Source: Bacillota bacterium (GTDB taxonomy: Bacteria; Bacillota; Limnochordia; Darwinibacteriales; Darwinibacteriaceae). From it: a stretch of DNA of 64,000 nt. Position numbers and translations under genes: made by a program. Positions 18,707-28,081 of this stretch are shown here, piece by piece. The notes beneath the pieces are model-generated. The model was not told where the DNA came from. It saw only the letters and a program-made list of their open reading frames with translations, and ran no database searches. The stretch is taken from the NCBI GenBank assembly GCA_012838305.1, contig DUPN01000100.1, forward strand, positions 94,489 through 158,488, in the 5' to 3' direction. Position 1 is the stretch's first letter. Each line of letters begins with the position of its first letter.

Positions 18707-19750
18707 ATGAGCGGTTTACATGTGGCAATTTTGGGAGCTACAGGCATGGTTGGTCAAGAACTCTTGGATATTCTAGTCGAGAGGCAATTTCCCATCAAGA
18801 ACCTGACCCTTTTATCCTCGGCCCGATCAGCAGGGAGCAGGGTATTGGTCGGCGGCAAAGAATACGCCGTACAGGAAGTATCGGCCCAGGCGTTTCAGGG
18901 AGTGGATCTGGCCTTCTTTGCAGCGGGCGGCCAGGTGAGCCAAGAATGGGTTAAACCTGCGGTTGAAGCAGGCGCTGTAGTCATCGATAATACCAGTGCA
19001 TTTCGTTTACGGGACGATGTTCCTTTGATTGTGCCTGAGATCAATGGGGAAGAATTCCTCCAGCATCAAGGTATTATCTCCAATCCTAACTGTTCTACTA
19101 TCATCATGGCCATTGTCTTGAAGCCCATTTTGGAGCGGGCCGGGATCCGGCGTATTGTCGTTTCAACCTACCAGGCCGTATCCGGTGCAGGGGGCCGGGG
19201 AATGGATGAGCTGCGACGTCAAACCGAGGACTATGTGGCCGGACGGGAGCTCGAGGCGTCCATCCTGCCAGTGGCTGGCGAAAAAAAGCACTATCCCATC
19301 GCCTTTAACGCCATTCCCCAGATCGACGTCTTTGACGAGGACGGTTATACCAAGGAAGAGTGGAAGATGGTCCGGGAAACCCAGAAACTCTTTAAGGATC
19401 CCCAACTTCGCATTTCTCCCACCACCATCCGCATTCCAGTCATGCGCTCCCATAGTGAGAGCATAAATATAGAAACAATATCTCCCCTTTCGCCCGAGGA
19501 ATGCAGGGCCCTGCTGAGACAGGCACCTGGGGTTAAAGTCATCGATGATGTGGAGGTACAAGAGTATCCCATGCCCCTATTCACCTCAGGTCAAGACCCC
19601 GTTTTCGTAGGACGGATCAGGCGCGATCCGACCGTAGAAAACGGACTGAATCTGTGGGTTGTGGGCGATCAGATTCGCAAAGGAGCTGCCTTAAACGCCG
19701 TGCAGATTGCTGAGCATGGACTGCAAATCGGTGCCTTTAGTAAGAGGTGA
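18707..19750 (+). CDS. asd: Aspartate-semialdehyde dehydrogenase
   Basis: VAILGATGMVGQELL, SNPNCSTIIM, STYQAVSGAG, RIPVMRSHSE. Start at ATG 18707. Confidence 0.95.
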   Translation: MSGLHVAILGATGMVGQELLDILVERQFPIKNLTLLSSARSAGSRVLVGGKEYAVQEVSAQAFQGVDLAFFAAGGQVSQEWVKPAVEAGAVVIDNTSAFRLRDDVPLIVPEINGEEFLQHQGIISNPNCSTIIMAIVLKPILERAGIRRIVVSTYQAVSGAGGRGMDELRRQTEDYVAGRELEASILPVAGEKKHYPIAFNAIPQIDVFDEDGYTKEEWKMVRETQKLFKDPQLRISPTTIRIPVMRSHSESINIETISPLSPEECRALLRQAPGVKVIDDVEVQEYPMPLFTSGQDPVFVGRIRRDPTVENGLNLWVVGDQIRKGAALNAVQIAEHGLQIGAFSKR

Positions 19751-19754
19751 GAGT

Positions 19755-20984
19755 ATGAGGATCGTAGTGCAGAAGTTCGGGGGTAGTTCTCTTTCCTCCG
19801 CCGCCATGCGCAGAGAAGCTATGTTGCGAGTTCGGGAGGCGGTGCAAGAAGGTCTGATGCCCGTTGTGGTGGTTTCCGCCATGGGACGTTTGGGAGATGC
19901 CTATGCCACAGACACGCTCCTGAAGTTGATGCAGGAAACCAACCCGGCGGCGGAGGGCGCCAATTTGGATTTGCTGCTCTCCTGCGGAGAGATTATTTCC
20001 GCCGCTATCTTTGCGGAGGGATTAAGCCAGATGGGCCTGGCGGCCCAGGCCCTTACAGGCTGGCAATGCGGGATAACCACCGACGATGTCCACCAGGGTG
20101 CCAGGGTGAAACGTGTCCAGGTAGGGAGACTGCTGGAGTGTGTGGATGCTGGTATCATTCCGATCGTGGCAGGCTTTCAAGGAGTTAGCGAGAAAGGTGC
20201 TGTAACCACACTCGGGCGGGGGGGAAGCGATACAACAGCGGCAGTCTTGGGTGTAGTGCTTAAGGCCGAAAGAGTGGAGATTTTCACCGATGTAGATGGA
20301 ATCAAGACGGCCGATCCCAGCCTGATCCCAGATGCCCCCACCCTGCAGGCTCTGTCGTATCGCGAAGTAGTTGAAATGGGCCATATGGGAGCTAAGGTGC
20401 TCCATCCTCGAGCTGCGGAGATTACCATGGAGGAAGGGATTCCCCTGCAGATCCGATCGGTGGTCCAATCCAAGGGTGGAACCACCATTGGGCGCAGCGC
20501 CAAGTCTAGGGCGGCCTTCGCTGGAGGAGAAGTTACGGACCGAGTTGTCACAGGCATCGCCCATCTCGGGAAACGGGCGCAGGTTCGAATTGAGGGCAGC
20601 GACTTTCATCGCTCCAATCTGGGCACCCAAGTCTTTCATCTCCTAGCCGAGGCCGGAGTAAGCGTGGATCTGATTCATTTCTCCCCGGAACGGATCGCTT
20701 TTGTGATCGACCAGGCCAAGGTAAATACTGCGCGAACTGTCTTGAGCCCTTTAGGATTACATGTTAAGATCAAGGTAGGTTTTGCCAAGGTATCTGTGGT
20801 CGGAGCAGGTATGCATGGTGTTCCAGGGGTCATGGCCCGGGTAGTAGGTGCTTTAGAGGCCGACGGAATCCCTATCTACCAGACCACGGACTCCCATGCC
20901 AATATTTCCTGCCTCGTACTGGAAGAACACATGTCAAGGGCTGTCCGGGCCTTGTATAAGGAATTTCAACTCGATCGCATTTGA
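19755..20984 (+). CDS. dapG: Aspartate kinase (DapG-type)
   Basis: [48 protein letters not shown]-terminal ACT domains. Confidence 0.93.
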   Translation: MRIVVQKFGGSSLSSAAMRREAMLRVREAVQEGLMPVVVVSAMGRLGDAYATDTLLKLMQETNPAAEGANLDLLLSCGEIISAAIFAEGLSQMGLAAQALTGWQCGITTDDVHQGARVKRVQVGRLLECVDAGIIPIVAGFQGVSEKGAVTTLGRGGSDTTAAVLGVVLKAERVEIFTDVDGIKTADPSLIPDAPTLQALSYREVVEMGHMGAKVLHPRAAEITMEEGIPLQIRSVVQSKGGTTIGRSAKSRAAFAGGEVTDRVVTGIAHLGKRAQVRIEGSDFHRSNLGTQVFHLLAEAGVSVDLIHFSPERIAFVIDQAKVNTARTVLSPLGLHVKIKVGFAKVSVVGAGMHGVPGVMARVVGALEADGIPIYQTTDSHANISCLVLEEHMSRAVRALYKEFQLDRI

Positions 20985-20995
20985 GGAGGTACATC

Positions 20996-21877
20996 ATGAA
21001 GTCAGGTCAACTCTTTACCGCCATGATCACACCTATGAACAAGGATCAGTCGGTAAATTATGGAGCAGCTGTGGAACTTGCACGGCGTCTAGCCGAGAAT
21101 GGTTCAGACGGGGTGGTATTATCAGGCACCACGGGGGAAAGCCCCACCTTAAGTTTTGAGGAGAAAGTGAAGTTATTCTCCGAAGTGACCGATGCCCTAG
21201 GTGGTCAGGTCGAAATTATCGCTGGAACCGGATCCAACTCAACCGACGACAGCATTGCCTTGACCAAGGCTGCAGAGAACTCTGGTGTTGACGGGATCAT
21301 GCTGGTTGCACCTTATTATAACAAACCGTCCCAAGAAGGCCTATACGAGCATTTCAAAGCGATAGCGCTCCAAACTTCACTGCCCGTCATGATTTACAAT
21401 GTACCGGGACGGACCAGCGTCAATATTTTACCCGAGACCGTTGCTCGTCTCGCCAAAATCGATAATATCGTGGCCATCAAAGAGGCCAGCGGCAGCCTAG
21501 AACAAGTGAGTGTGCTTAAGACCTTGGTGCCCGACGACTTTCTAATCTACTCCGGAGACGATGCCCTGACCTTGCCCATCTTGTCCGTGGGCGGTGCGGG
21601 AGTGGTCAGCGTAGTATCCCACCTGGTCGGGCGTGAAATCAAGGCCATGATTTCGGCGTTTTGTGCAGGCAAGACCCAAGAAGCTCTGGAAACCCATTTG
21701 CAGCTGATGCCCTTGTTTAAGGCCATGTTTTTAACCACAAATCCGGTACCGGTCAAACGAGCCCTGGAATTTGTGGGATTTGAGACAGGTCCCGTGCGCC
21801 TGCCCCTGGCTGATCTGACCGAAGCAGAAGCAGCCACCATCAAGGGTGTCTTGGCGAAAATGGGCCTAGGCTCTTAA
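20996..21877 (+). CDS. dapA: 4-hydroxy-tetrahydrodipicolinate synthase
   Basis: [49 protein letters not shown]. Start at ATG 20996. Confidence 0.96.
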   Translation: MKSGQLFTAMITPMNKDQSVNYGAAVELARRLAENGSDGVVLSGTTGESPTLSFEEKVKLFSEVTDALGGQVEIIAGTGSNSTDDSIALTKAAENSGVDGIMLVAPYYNKPSQEGLYEHFKAIALQTSLPVMIYNVPGRTSVNILPETVARLAKIDNIVAIKEASGSLEQVSVLKTLVPDDFLIYSGDDALTLPILSVGGAGVVSVVSHLVGREIKAMISAFCAGKTQEALETHLQLMPLFKAMFLTTNPVPVKRALEFVGFETGPVRLPLADLTEAEAATIKGVLAKMGLGS

Positions 21878-21898
21878 GATAAGCGACGACTCTTTTAG

Positions 21899-21942
21899 CC
21901 CCCTACCTGGGAAAATCCACCAGGAGGGGGTTGTTTCTTTTT
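21899..21942 (+). terminator. Intrinsic terminator after dapA
   Basis: CCCCCTaCCTGG / CCAGGAGGGGG then TTGTTTCTTTTT. Confidence 0.8.
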
Positions 21943-21948
21943 GCTCAT

Positions 21949-21977
21949 TTGATTATTTGCCCTACACTGTGTATAAT
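21949..21977 (+). promoter_or_regulatory. Sigma-A promoter TTGATT-N17-TATAAT upstream of RNase J
   Basis: -35 at 21949-21954, -10 at 21972-21977; leader of about 110 nt with hairpin AACCACC...GGTGGTT. Confidence 0.75.
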
Positions 21978-22092
21978 ATAAGAACGCATGACTTGTTCGG
22001 TTTAGTACGATGCAAACCACCCATGGGCGACGGTGGTTATTCTTGATGCTTAATCAAAGAAGTCATAATTAACTGGAGGTGTTTCAAACTGC

Positions 22093-23757
22093 ATGACTGA
22101 TAAAAAAAACATACGTATCCTGCCCTTAGGCGGTCTTGGCGAGATCGGCAAAAACATGACGGTGATGGAGATCGGTGGAGATCTCGCCGTTGTAGATGCC
22201 GGTGTGATGTTTCCGGAAGACGATATGCCAGGTGTGGACTTGGTGATCCCGGATATCACCTACTTGGTGGAGAACGCCAAACGCGTCAAGGGTATCTTTT
22301 TGACCCATGGGCATGAAGATCACATCGGGGGCGTTCCCTATGTCCTGCGTCAACTGAACGTGCCTGTGTACGGCACCAAGCTCACCTTAGCTCTCCTGCG
22401 CGTTAAGCTGATCGAACACGGTCTGGAAAAGAGTACAGACCTGCGGGAAATCAAGGCGGGTGACAGAATTCAGACAGGTGCTATCGACGTGGAGTTCATC
22501 CATGTCAATCATTCCATCGCCGATGTGGTGGCTTTGGCCTTTCACACGCCCCTCGGCGCCATTGTCCACTGCAGCGATTTTAAATTCGATCAGACCCCCT
22601 ATGATGGCAAGGTGGCGGATCTGCACACCTTTGCCAAACTTGGGCAGCAAGGGGTTCTCTGCCTGCTTTCTGATTCCACCAATGCGGAGCGTCCAGGGTA
22701 TACGGCCTCGGAAGTGTCCGTGGGGGAGACTTTCCGCAATCTATTTGGCAAAGCGGAGGGGCGAATTCTAGTGGCCACCTTTTCCTCCAATGTCCACCGT
22801 GTCCAGCAGATTTTCGATGCAGCCGCCCGAGAAGGGCGCTACGTCCATGTCACAGGACGCAGCATGATTCGGGTGGTGGAGGTTGCCCGAGAAATAGGCT
22901 ATTTGAACATTCCCCAGGGCATCTTAGTTGACTTGGACAAATTGGATCAGCTGCCCAGGGAGAAGACTGTGATCATTACCACAGGCAGCCAAGGGGAGCC
23001 CATGGCGGCCCTGAGCCGCATGGCCATGTCCGAACACAACCGCATCAAAATCAGCAGCGGTGACACCGTCATTCTCTCCGCCACGCCCATTCCAGGCAAT
23101 GAGAAGGCGGTGGGTCGAATCATCAATCAATTGTTCAAGGAAGGCGCGAACGTGATTTACGAGCCCCATTTGGGCGTTCACACCTCTGGGCATGCTCAGC
23201 AAGAGGAACTTAAGCTCCTTTTGAATCTATGCAAGCCGCGCTATTTCATCCCCATCCATGGTGAGCATCGCATGCTCCTAAAACATGCGGAACTGGCTGA
23301 ATCCACCGGGGTTCCCAAGGAGAATATCGTGATCAGCGAGATTGGGTTACCGGTGCAGTTCAACGCAGATGGTGTCCGCGTTCGGGACCGGGTGACCTCC
23401 GGCCAAGTCTTCGTGGATGGTCTAGGCGTGGGAGATGTGGGTAATATTGTGCTCAGAGATCGGCGCCAGCTCTCAACCGACGGCATTTTGATTGTGGTGT
23501 TGACCATGAGCCGTCAATCGGGTAAGGTGCTAGCCGGCCCTGATGTTGTCTCCCGGGGATTTGTCTATGTCCGGGAATCGGAAGCCCTGATGGACGAGGC
23601 CCGTCTCCGGGCTAAAGAAGCGGTGGAGGCGTGTCTGACACAAGATTCCTGGGATTGGGGTGCTCTGAAGGGAGCGGTTCGTGACAGCCTCAACCGTTAC
23701 TTGTGGGAAAGAACAAAGCGTCGTCCCATGATCCTCCCCATAATCATGGAAATCTAG
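22093..23757 (+). CDS. rnj: Ribonuclease J
   Basis: LPLGGLGEIGKNM, FLTHGHEDHIGGVPYVL, HCSDFKFDQTP, ITTGSQGEPMAALSRM, HTSGHAQQEELKLLL, PIHGEHRML. Confidence 0.96.
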   Translation: MTDKKNIRILPLGGLGEIGKNMTVMEIGGDLAVVDAGVMFPEDDMPGVDLVIPDITYLVENAKRVKGIFLTHGHEDHIGGVPYVLRQLNVPVYGTKLTLALLRVKLIEHGLEKSTDLREIKAGDRIQTGAIDVEFIHVNHSIADVVALAFHTPLGAIVHCSDFKFDQTPYDGKVADLHTFAKLGQQGVLCLLSDSTNAERPGYTASEVSVGETFRNLFGKAEGRILVATFSSNVHRVQQIFDAAAREGRYVHVTGRSMIRVVEVAREIGYLNIPQGILVDLDKLDQLPREKTVIITTGSQGEPMAALSRMAMSEHNRIKISSGDTVILSATPIPGNEKAVGRIINQLFKEGANVIYEPHLGVHTSGHAQQEELKLLLNLCKPRYFIPIHGEHRMLLKHAELAESTGVPKENIVISEIGLPVQFNADGVRVRDRVTSGQVFVDGLGVGDVGNIVLRDRRQLSTDGILIVVLTMSRQSGKVLAGPDVVSRGFVYVRESEALMDEARLRAKEAVEACLTQDSWDWGALKGAVRDSLNRYLWERTKRRPMILPIIMEI

Positions 23758-23773
23758 GGCTCTAGGTTTAAGT

Positions 23774-23821
23774 CCCCTCTTTTCTTACCATACTAGTAGG
23801 TAGGAGAGGAGGGGGTTTTTT
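23774..23821 (+). terminator. Terminator-like hairpin containing the SD of the next gene
   Basis: 16-bp stem CCCCTCTTTTCTTACC / GGTAGGAGAGGAGGGG (three G-U pairs), loop atactagta, then T-run merging into TTG start. Confidence 0.8.
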
Positions 23822-24551
23822 GTTGGAGCAATATCAACCTGCAACCGACGACGAGGCGGCGTCCCCTGATCAGAATTCGCTGCAAACCCTGAAAGAGCTG
23901 GGCCAGGTCACCACACCCGAAGCCCCAGAACCGCAGGAGATTCAACCATTCCATTGCCTGAATATTATCGGGCAAATCGAAGGCCACATGGTTTTGCCCC
24001 CACGCAATAAGACAACCAAGTACGAACACGTGATACCGCAGCTGGTGGCCATCGAGCAAAACCCCAAGATCGAAGGTTTGCTCATTGTCCTCAATACCGT
24101 GGGAGGGGATATCGAAGCCGGCCTGGCCATTGCGGAAATGTTGAAGACCATGAAAACCCCAACCGTCTCATTGGTGCTCGGAGGCGGTCATTCCATTGGT
24201 GCTCCCATTGCAGTCGCTGCAGACTACTCCATTATTTCGGAAACAGCCACCATGACCATTCATCCCATTCGCCTCAGCGGGTTGGTGATCGGGGTGCCGC
24301 AGACCTATGAATACCTGGACAAAATGCAGGATAGAGTGATTCGCTTCATCGTACAACACTCCAATGTCAAGCTGGAGGTGCTGCGCGATATGATGTTTCG
24401 TACCGGCGAGTTGGTTCGAGATGTGGGTACCGTGCTCGTTGGACAAGAAGCGGTACAGGTAGGGCTGATCAACGAAGTGGGCGGTTTGGGCTTGGCTCTG
24501 AGCCGACTCTCACATCTAGCCCTCCAGCAGAGAAACGGAGGTATCCAATGA
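23820..24551 (+). CDS. tepA: Translocation-enhancing protein TepA / ClpP-like serine protease
   Basis: [74 protein letters not shown] start. Confidence 0.92.
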   Translation: MLEQYQPATDDEAASPDQNSLQTLKELGQVTTPEAPEPQEIQPFHCLNIIGQIEGHMVLPPRNKTTKYEHVIPQLVAIEQNPKIEGLLIVLNTVGGDIEAGLAIAEMLKTMKTPTVSLVLGGGHSIGAPIAVAADYSIISETATMTIHPIRLSGLVIGVPQTYEYLDKMQDRVIRFIVQHSNVKLEVLRDMMFRTGELVRDVGTVLVGQEAVQVGLINEVGGLGLALSRLSHLALQQRNGGIQ

Positions 24552-24769
24552 TGGTCCTCTACACCGTCGTGCCTCTGGAAGATGTGATGGAGGGCATAGA
24601 GGAAGATCCAGCAGCCACCATGGAGCTGAGCATGGGAGGCTTAACCCTGGAGGTGGAGACGCTCGGGGGCTTTCGGGCCAAGGTTGTCCGGGTGCTCAGC
24701 ACAGACCCTGCGCACTTTCTACGACCCCATTCTCAGCCAGGAGCCATAATTCGAATGGATACATTCTAA
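24548..24769 (+). CDS. YlzJ-like protein
   Basis: 73 aa, [16 protein letters not shown], coupled to tepA as in Bacillus. Confidence 0.78.
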   Translation: MMVLYTVVPLEDVMEGIEEDPAATMELSMGGLTLEVETLGGFRAKVVRVLSTDPAHFLRPHSQPGAIIRMDTF

Positions 24770-24776
24770 AGCGAAG

Positions 24777-24815
24777 AAGATTCTCATAGGGTCAGATATG
24801 AGAATCTTTCCTTTT
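24777..24815 (+). terminator. Terminator-like hairpin containing start codon of next gene
   Basis: Perfect 12-bp stem AAGATTCTCATA / TATGAGAATCTT, loop gggtcaga, then TCCTTTTAT; ATG 24798 lies in the 3' arm. Confidence 0.75.
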
Positions 24816-25742
24816 ATAGCAGGTTTTTCCTTAGGAATCGCCGTTTTTCTACTGGGCCTGAACTTGCTCGGTCAGACCCTCACCAGCGTTTTGGGTTTTC
24901 GTTTGCGCGCCCTTCTGCAGCGCTTTACGGCAAACAAGGTCAGCTGCCTTCTAACAGGCATCCTCAGCACCACCCTGGTCCAAAGCAGCAGCGCCGTGAA
25001 CTCCACGATGGTGGTCTTAGTGGACAGTGAAGTGCTCAGTCTGCGCCAAGCCTTCGCCGTCATGCTGGGAGCCAATATTGGCACCACACTCACGGTGCAG
25101 ATCATGGCCCTGCCTGTGGAAAAGACGGCCTTCCCCTTGATCATCCTGGGGCTGTTCCTGTTCTATGCGGCCAAAAGGCCCGCGCGAGGGAGCGCTGTGT
25201 TCAGTCTAGGCGCGGTCTTCTTTGGACTTAGCTTCACCACCAAGATCCTAGCACCCATTTTGGGCACCGCCAAGATTCAGGAGATTGTGGTGCAACTCGC
25301 GGGAACTCCTCTGCGGGCCTGTATCCTAGGTGCCCTTTTGACTGCTCTGGTTCACTCTAGCAGCGCGGTAACTGGCCTGGTGGCAAGTCTAGTCGGCCAA
25401 GGCTCCCTCGCCCTGCCATCTGCGGTGGGATTGGCCCTGGGCAGCAATGTGGGTACTGTGCTCACAACCATTCTGGCGAGTGCAGGACGGAGCCGTGCCA
25501 GCCGCGCCACGGCCCTAGCCGAGCTCCTTTTTAACCTCGGAGGTGTACTGCTAACCTTGCCTGTCTACCCCTTCTTTTTGCACCTGATTCGCCTTCTTTC
25601 TCGTCATCCCAGTCGCCAAGTAGCCCATGCCCACACCATCTTCAATCTGCTTACGGCCTTGATCACCATGCCCCTCTTGGAATATCTAGCTCGCCTAGCT
25701 TGGGTGTGGGCAGGAATCCTGGGAGGAACCAAGAATAACTAG
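24798..25742 (+). CDS. Na/Pi cotransporter family protein
   Basis: Two inverted QSSSA/HSSSA motif repeats (TTLVQSSSAVNSTMVVL, ALVHSSSAVTGLVASL). Confidence 0.88.
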   Translation: MRIFPFIAGFSLGIAVFLLGLNLLGQTLTSVLGFRLRALLQRFTANKVSCLLTGILSTTLVQSSSAVNSTMVVLVDSEVLSLRQAFAVMLGANIGTTLTVQIMALPVEKTAFPLIILGLFLFYAAKRPARGSAVFSLGAVFFGLSFTTKILAPILGTAKIQEIVVQLAGTPLRACILGALLTALVHSSSAVTGLVASLVGQGSLALPSAVGLALGSNVGTVLTTILASAGRSRASRATALAELLFNLGGVLLTLPVYPFFLHLIRLLSRHPSRQVAHAHTIFNLLTALITMPLLEYLARLAWVWAGILGGTKNN

Positions 25743-25765
25743 GCATACTGGGGAGGAGTGAAGAT

Positions 25766-26587
25766 GTGACCACAGTTCAGGCCATCGTTTTAGGGATTAT
25801 CCAGGGTCTTACAGAGTTTCTGCCAGTGAGTTCATCGGGGCATCTCGTTTTGTTCTCGCAGCTCTTTGCAGTGGAACAATCGTCCCTTGTCTTCGAAGTT
25901 ATGGTCCATGTGGGTACCTTGTTCGCGGTTCTAGTGGCGCTCCGCACTGAAGTGCTGGTCCTGCTCACCTCCGTTTTGAAGCTGGTGCGCTCCCCCAAGA
26001 AAACAAGACAGCTCCTCAGGGAGGATCCAGGCTGCCGAATCCTCTTGGCGATTGTGGTAGGTACCCTGCCCGCTGTGGTTGCGGCCCTTTTGTTGAAAGA
26101 CCTCATTGAGACCTTGTTCACGAGTACACTTTTGGTGGGACTGATGCTGGTTGTGACTGGTACCATCTTGTACTGGACCGAGCGTTACAAGGTGCAGAAA
26201 CGAGGGATGCAGGCCATCTCGGCCCGGGACGCTCTAGTGATCGGACTCGGTCAGGCCCTGGCCATCGTTCCTGGACTTTCCCGCTCGGGAACCACCATCG
26301 CCATGGGCTTATTCCGAGGTCTGGATCGAGACAGTTCTGCCCGTTTCTCCTTTTTGCTGGCCATTCCAGCCATTTTGGGAGCTTTGGTCTTTTCCCTCGA
26401 TGATCTGCTGCAGGGAACGGCGAACCTGGGGTGGGGACCTCTCGGGGCCGGTTTCCTGGCTGCAGGGCTCACCGGATATGTGGCCATTCGCTTTTTGTTG
26501 GATTTGGTAAAAAAAGGACGCTTAATTTGGTTCTCCTATTATACTTGGCTGGTGGGAGCTTTGATTTTGGTAATGCAACTGGCTTAG
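25766..26587 (+). CDS. uppP: Undecaprenyl-diphosphatase
   Basis: GIIQGLTEFLPVSSSGHLVL, PGLSRSGTTIAMGL; GTG start. Confidence 0.95.
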   Translation: MTTVQAIVLGIIQGLTEFLPVSSSGHLVLFSQLFAVEQSSLVFEVMVHVGTLFAVLVALRTEVLVLLTSVLKLVRSPKKTRQLLREDPGCRILLAIVVGTLPAVVAALLLKDLIETLFTSTLLVGLMLVVTGTILYWTERYKVQKRGMQAISARDALVIGLGQALAIVPGLSRSGTTIAMGLFRGLDRDSSARFSFLLAIPAILGALVFSLDDLLQGTANLGWGPLGAGFLAAGLTGYVAIRFLLDLVKKGRLIWFSYYTWLVGALILVMQLA

Positions 26588-26623
26588 AATCATGGCAGGA
26601 AAACGAATGATAAGGTGGAAATA

Positions 26624-27304
26624 ATGAGTATTCGTAAGAATTTGCAGGATGTACAAGCTCGCATCAAGAAAGCGGCCGAAAAAAGCGGTCGCAGCGAGTC
26701 TGACGTGCAGCTGCTTGGCGTGACCAAGTATGCATCGGACAGAGAAGTCCAGGAATTAGTTTGTCTCGGCGTAACGCAGTTGGGGGAAAGCCGGATCCAG
26801 GATGCCAAAAAGCGCCTACAGCTTTTTCCCAACGTGAAATGGCACTTTATCGGACGACTACAGACAAACAAAGTGCGTTATTGTGAACACTTTTCCTTAA
26901 TCCATTCCCTCGACCGGTGGAACCTAGCCGAAGTGCTGCAGCGCAGAGCAAGCCAGTGGGGTAGGGTCCAGGATGTCCTGATTCAAGTCAATGTTTCGGG
27001 AGAAGGCAGCAAGACGGGCTTGGCCCCGAGGGAGATCAAAGACTTCGCCGAAAAGGTCCTTGGGGAATGTCCGAATTTGCGTGTGCGGGGTCTCATGACC
27101 ATGGCACCCTTCGTGGAGCCCGAAGAAACACGGACGTTTTTCCGGGAGACCCGTTTGACCTACGAAGGGCTGCAAGAGGAACTTGGGGTGTCTTGGGACA
27201 TTTTGTCCATGGGTATGACGAATGACTTTGAAGTAGCAATCGAAGAGGGAGCCACATTGGTGCGGATTGGTTCGGCACTGTTCTCGAAGGGGGATTCAGC
27301 ATGA
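26624..27304 (+). CDS. yggS: YggS family PLP homeostasis protein
   Basis: LLGVTKYASDREVQELV, LGESRIQDA, WHFIGRLQTNKVRY, GLMTMAPFVEPEETR, LSMGMTNDFEVAIEEGATLVRIGSALF. Confidence 0.95.
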   Translation: MSIRKNLQDVQARIKKAAEKSGRSESDVQLLGVTKYASDREVQELVCLGVTQLGESRIQDAKKRLQLFPNVKWHFIGRLQTNKVRYCEHFSLIHSLDRWNLAEVLQRRASQWGRVQDVLIQVNVSGEGSKTGLAPREIKDFAEKVLGECPNLRVRGLMTMAPFVEPEETRTFFRETRLTYEGLQEELGVSWDILSMGMTNDFEVAIEEGATLVRIGSALFSKGDSA

Positions 27305-27780
27305 GCGATTTTGTCCACAAACTGAAGGTTTTTTTAGGCGTCACCGAGGAGTATGAAGAAGAACGGCCATTTGAACGAATCCAAGAGAAAGCTGAAGAGG
27401 ACATCCGCCCTTTAAGGCGGGAGCGCGGCAAAAAGCAGCCAGCCAAGCAGCAAGTTCAAGGCAAACCTGCTCTGATTGGCATCTCCGGCGGCCAGATTGT
27501 GCAGGCTAAGATGGTCATCTTAGAGCCACGGGCGTATGAAGAGGTTAAGGAGTATGTTGGACACCTCAAAGCCCGCAGGTCCTTGATTCTGCGCCTCCAT
27601 TTGGTGGACAAACGCGAAGCCCAGCGAATTGTGGATTTCATGAGCGGCACAACCTATGCCCTGGAAGGTAATATGCGGAAACTGGGCGATACGATCTTCT
27701 GCTTTACACCAGCCTCCGTCGCCATCGAGGGAGACTTGGAATCGGATTTTTTTGAGATGATTCGGAAGGAAAGCGAGTGA
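27301..27780 (+). CDS. sepF: Cell division protein SepF
   Basis: VILEPRAYEEVKEYVGHLKARRSLILRL...QRIVDFMSGTTYALEGNMRKLGDTIFCFTPASVAIEGD. Confidence 0.93.
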   Translation: MSDFVHKLKVFLGVTEEYEEERPFERIQEKAEEDIRPLRRERGKKQPAKQQVQGKPALIGISGGQIVQAKMVILEPRAYEEVKEYVGHLKARRSLILRLHLVDKREAQRIVDFMSGTTYALEGNMRKLGDTIFCFTPASVAIEGDLESDFFEMIRKESE

Positions 27781-27787
27781 TTCACAG

Positions 27788-28054
27788 GTGCGGATTATTG
27801 CCGTGGCGGATCTCCTTTTTGAACTCTATACTTGGATTCTTGTGGCCCGATTTCTGCTGACCTGGATCCCGAGTGTGGACTACTCCCATCCCGTCGTCCG
27901 ATTTATCCATCGGGCCACCGATGTTGTGGTGCGTCCCTTCCGGGGGATTCTGCCTCCCATGGGTGCCATTGATTTTTCTCCGCTGTTGATGTTTCTTGTG
28001 CTGCGGATGGCCTATTCTCTGTTGAGAAGACTCCTGTTTGTGTTTGCCTTCTAG
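27788..28054 (+). CDS. YggT family membrane protein
   Basis: ILVARFLLTWIPSVDYSHPVVRFIHRATDVVVRPFRGILPPMGAIDFSPLL. Confidence 0.92.
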   Translation: MRIIAVADLLFELYTWILVARFLLTWIPSVDYSHPVVRFIHRATDVVVRPFRGILPPMGAIDFSPLLMFLVLRMAYSLLRRLLFVFAF

Positions 28055-28081
28055 GAGCATGGTTTGGTCTGTTAGGAAGGA

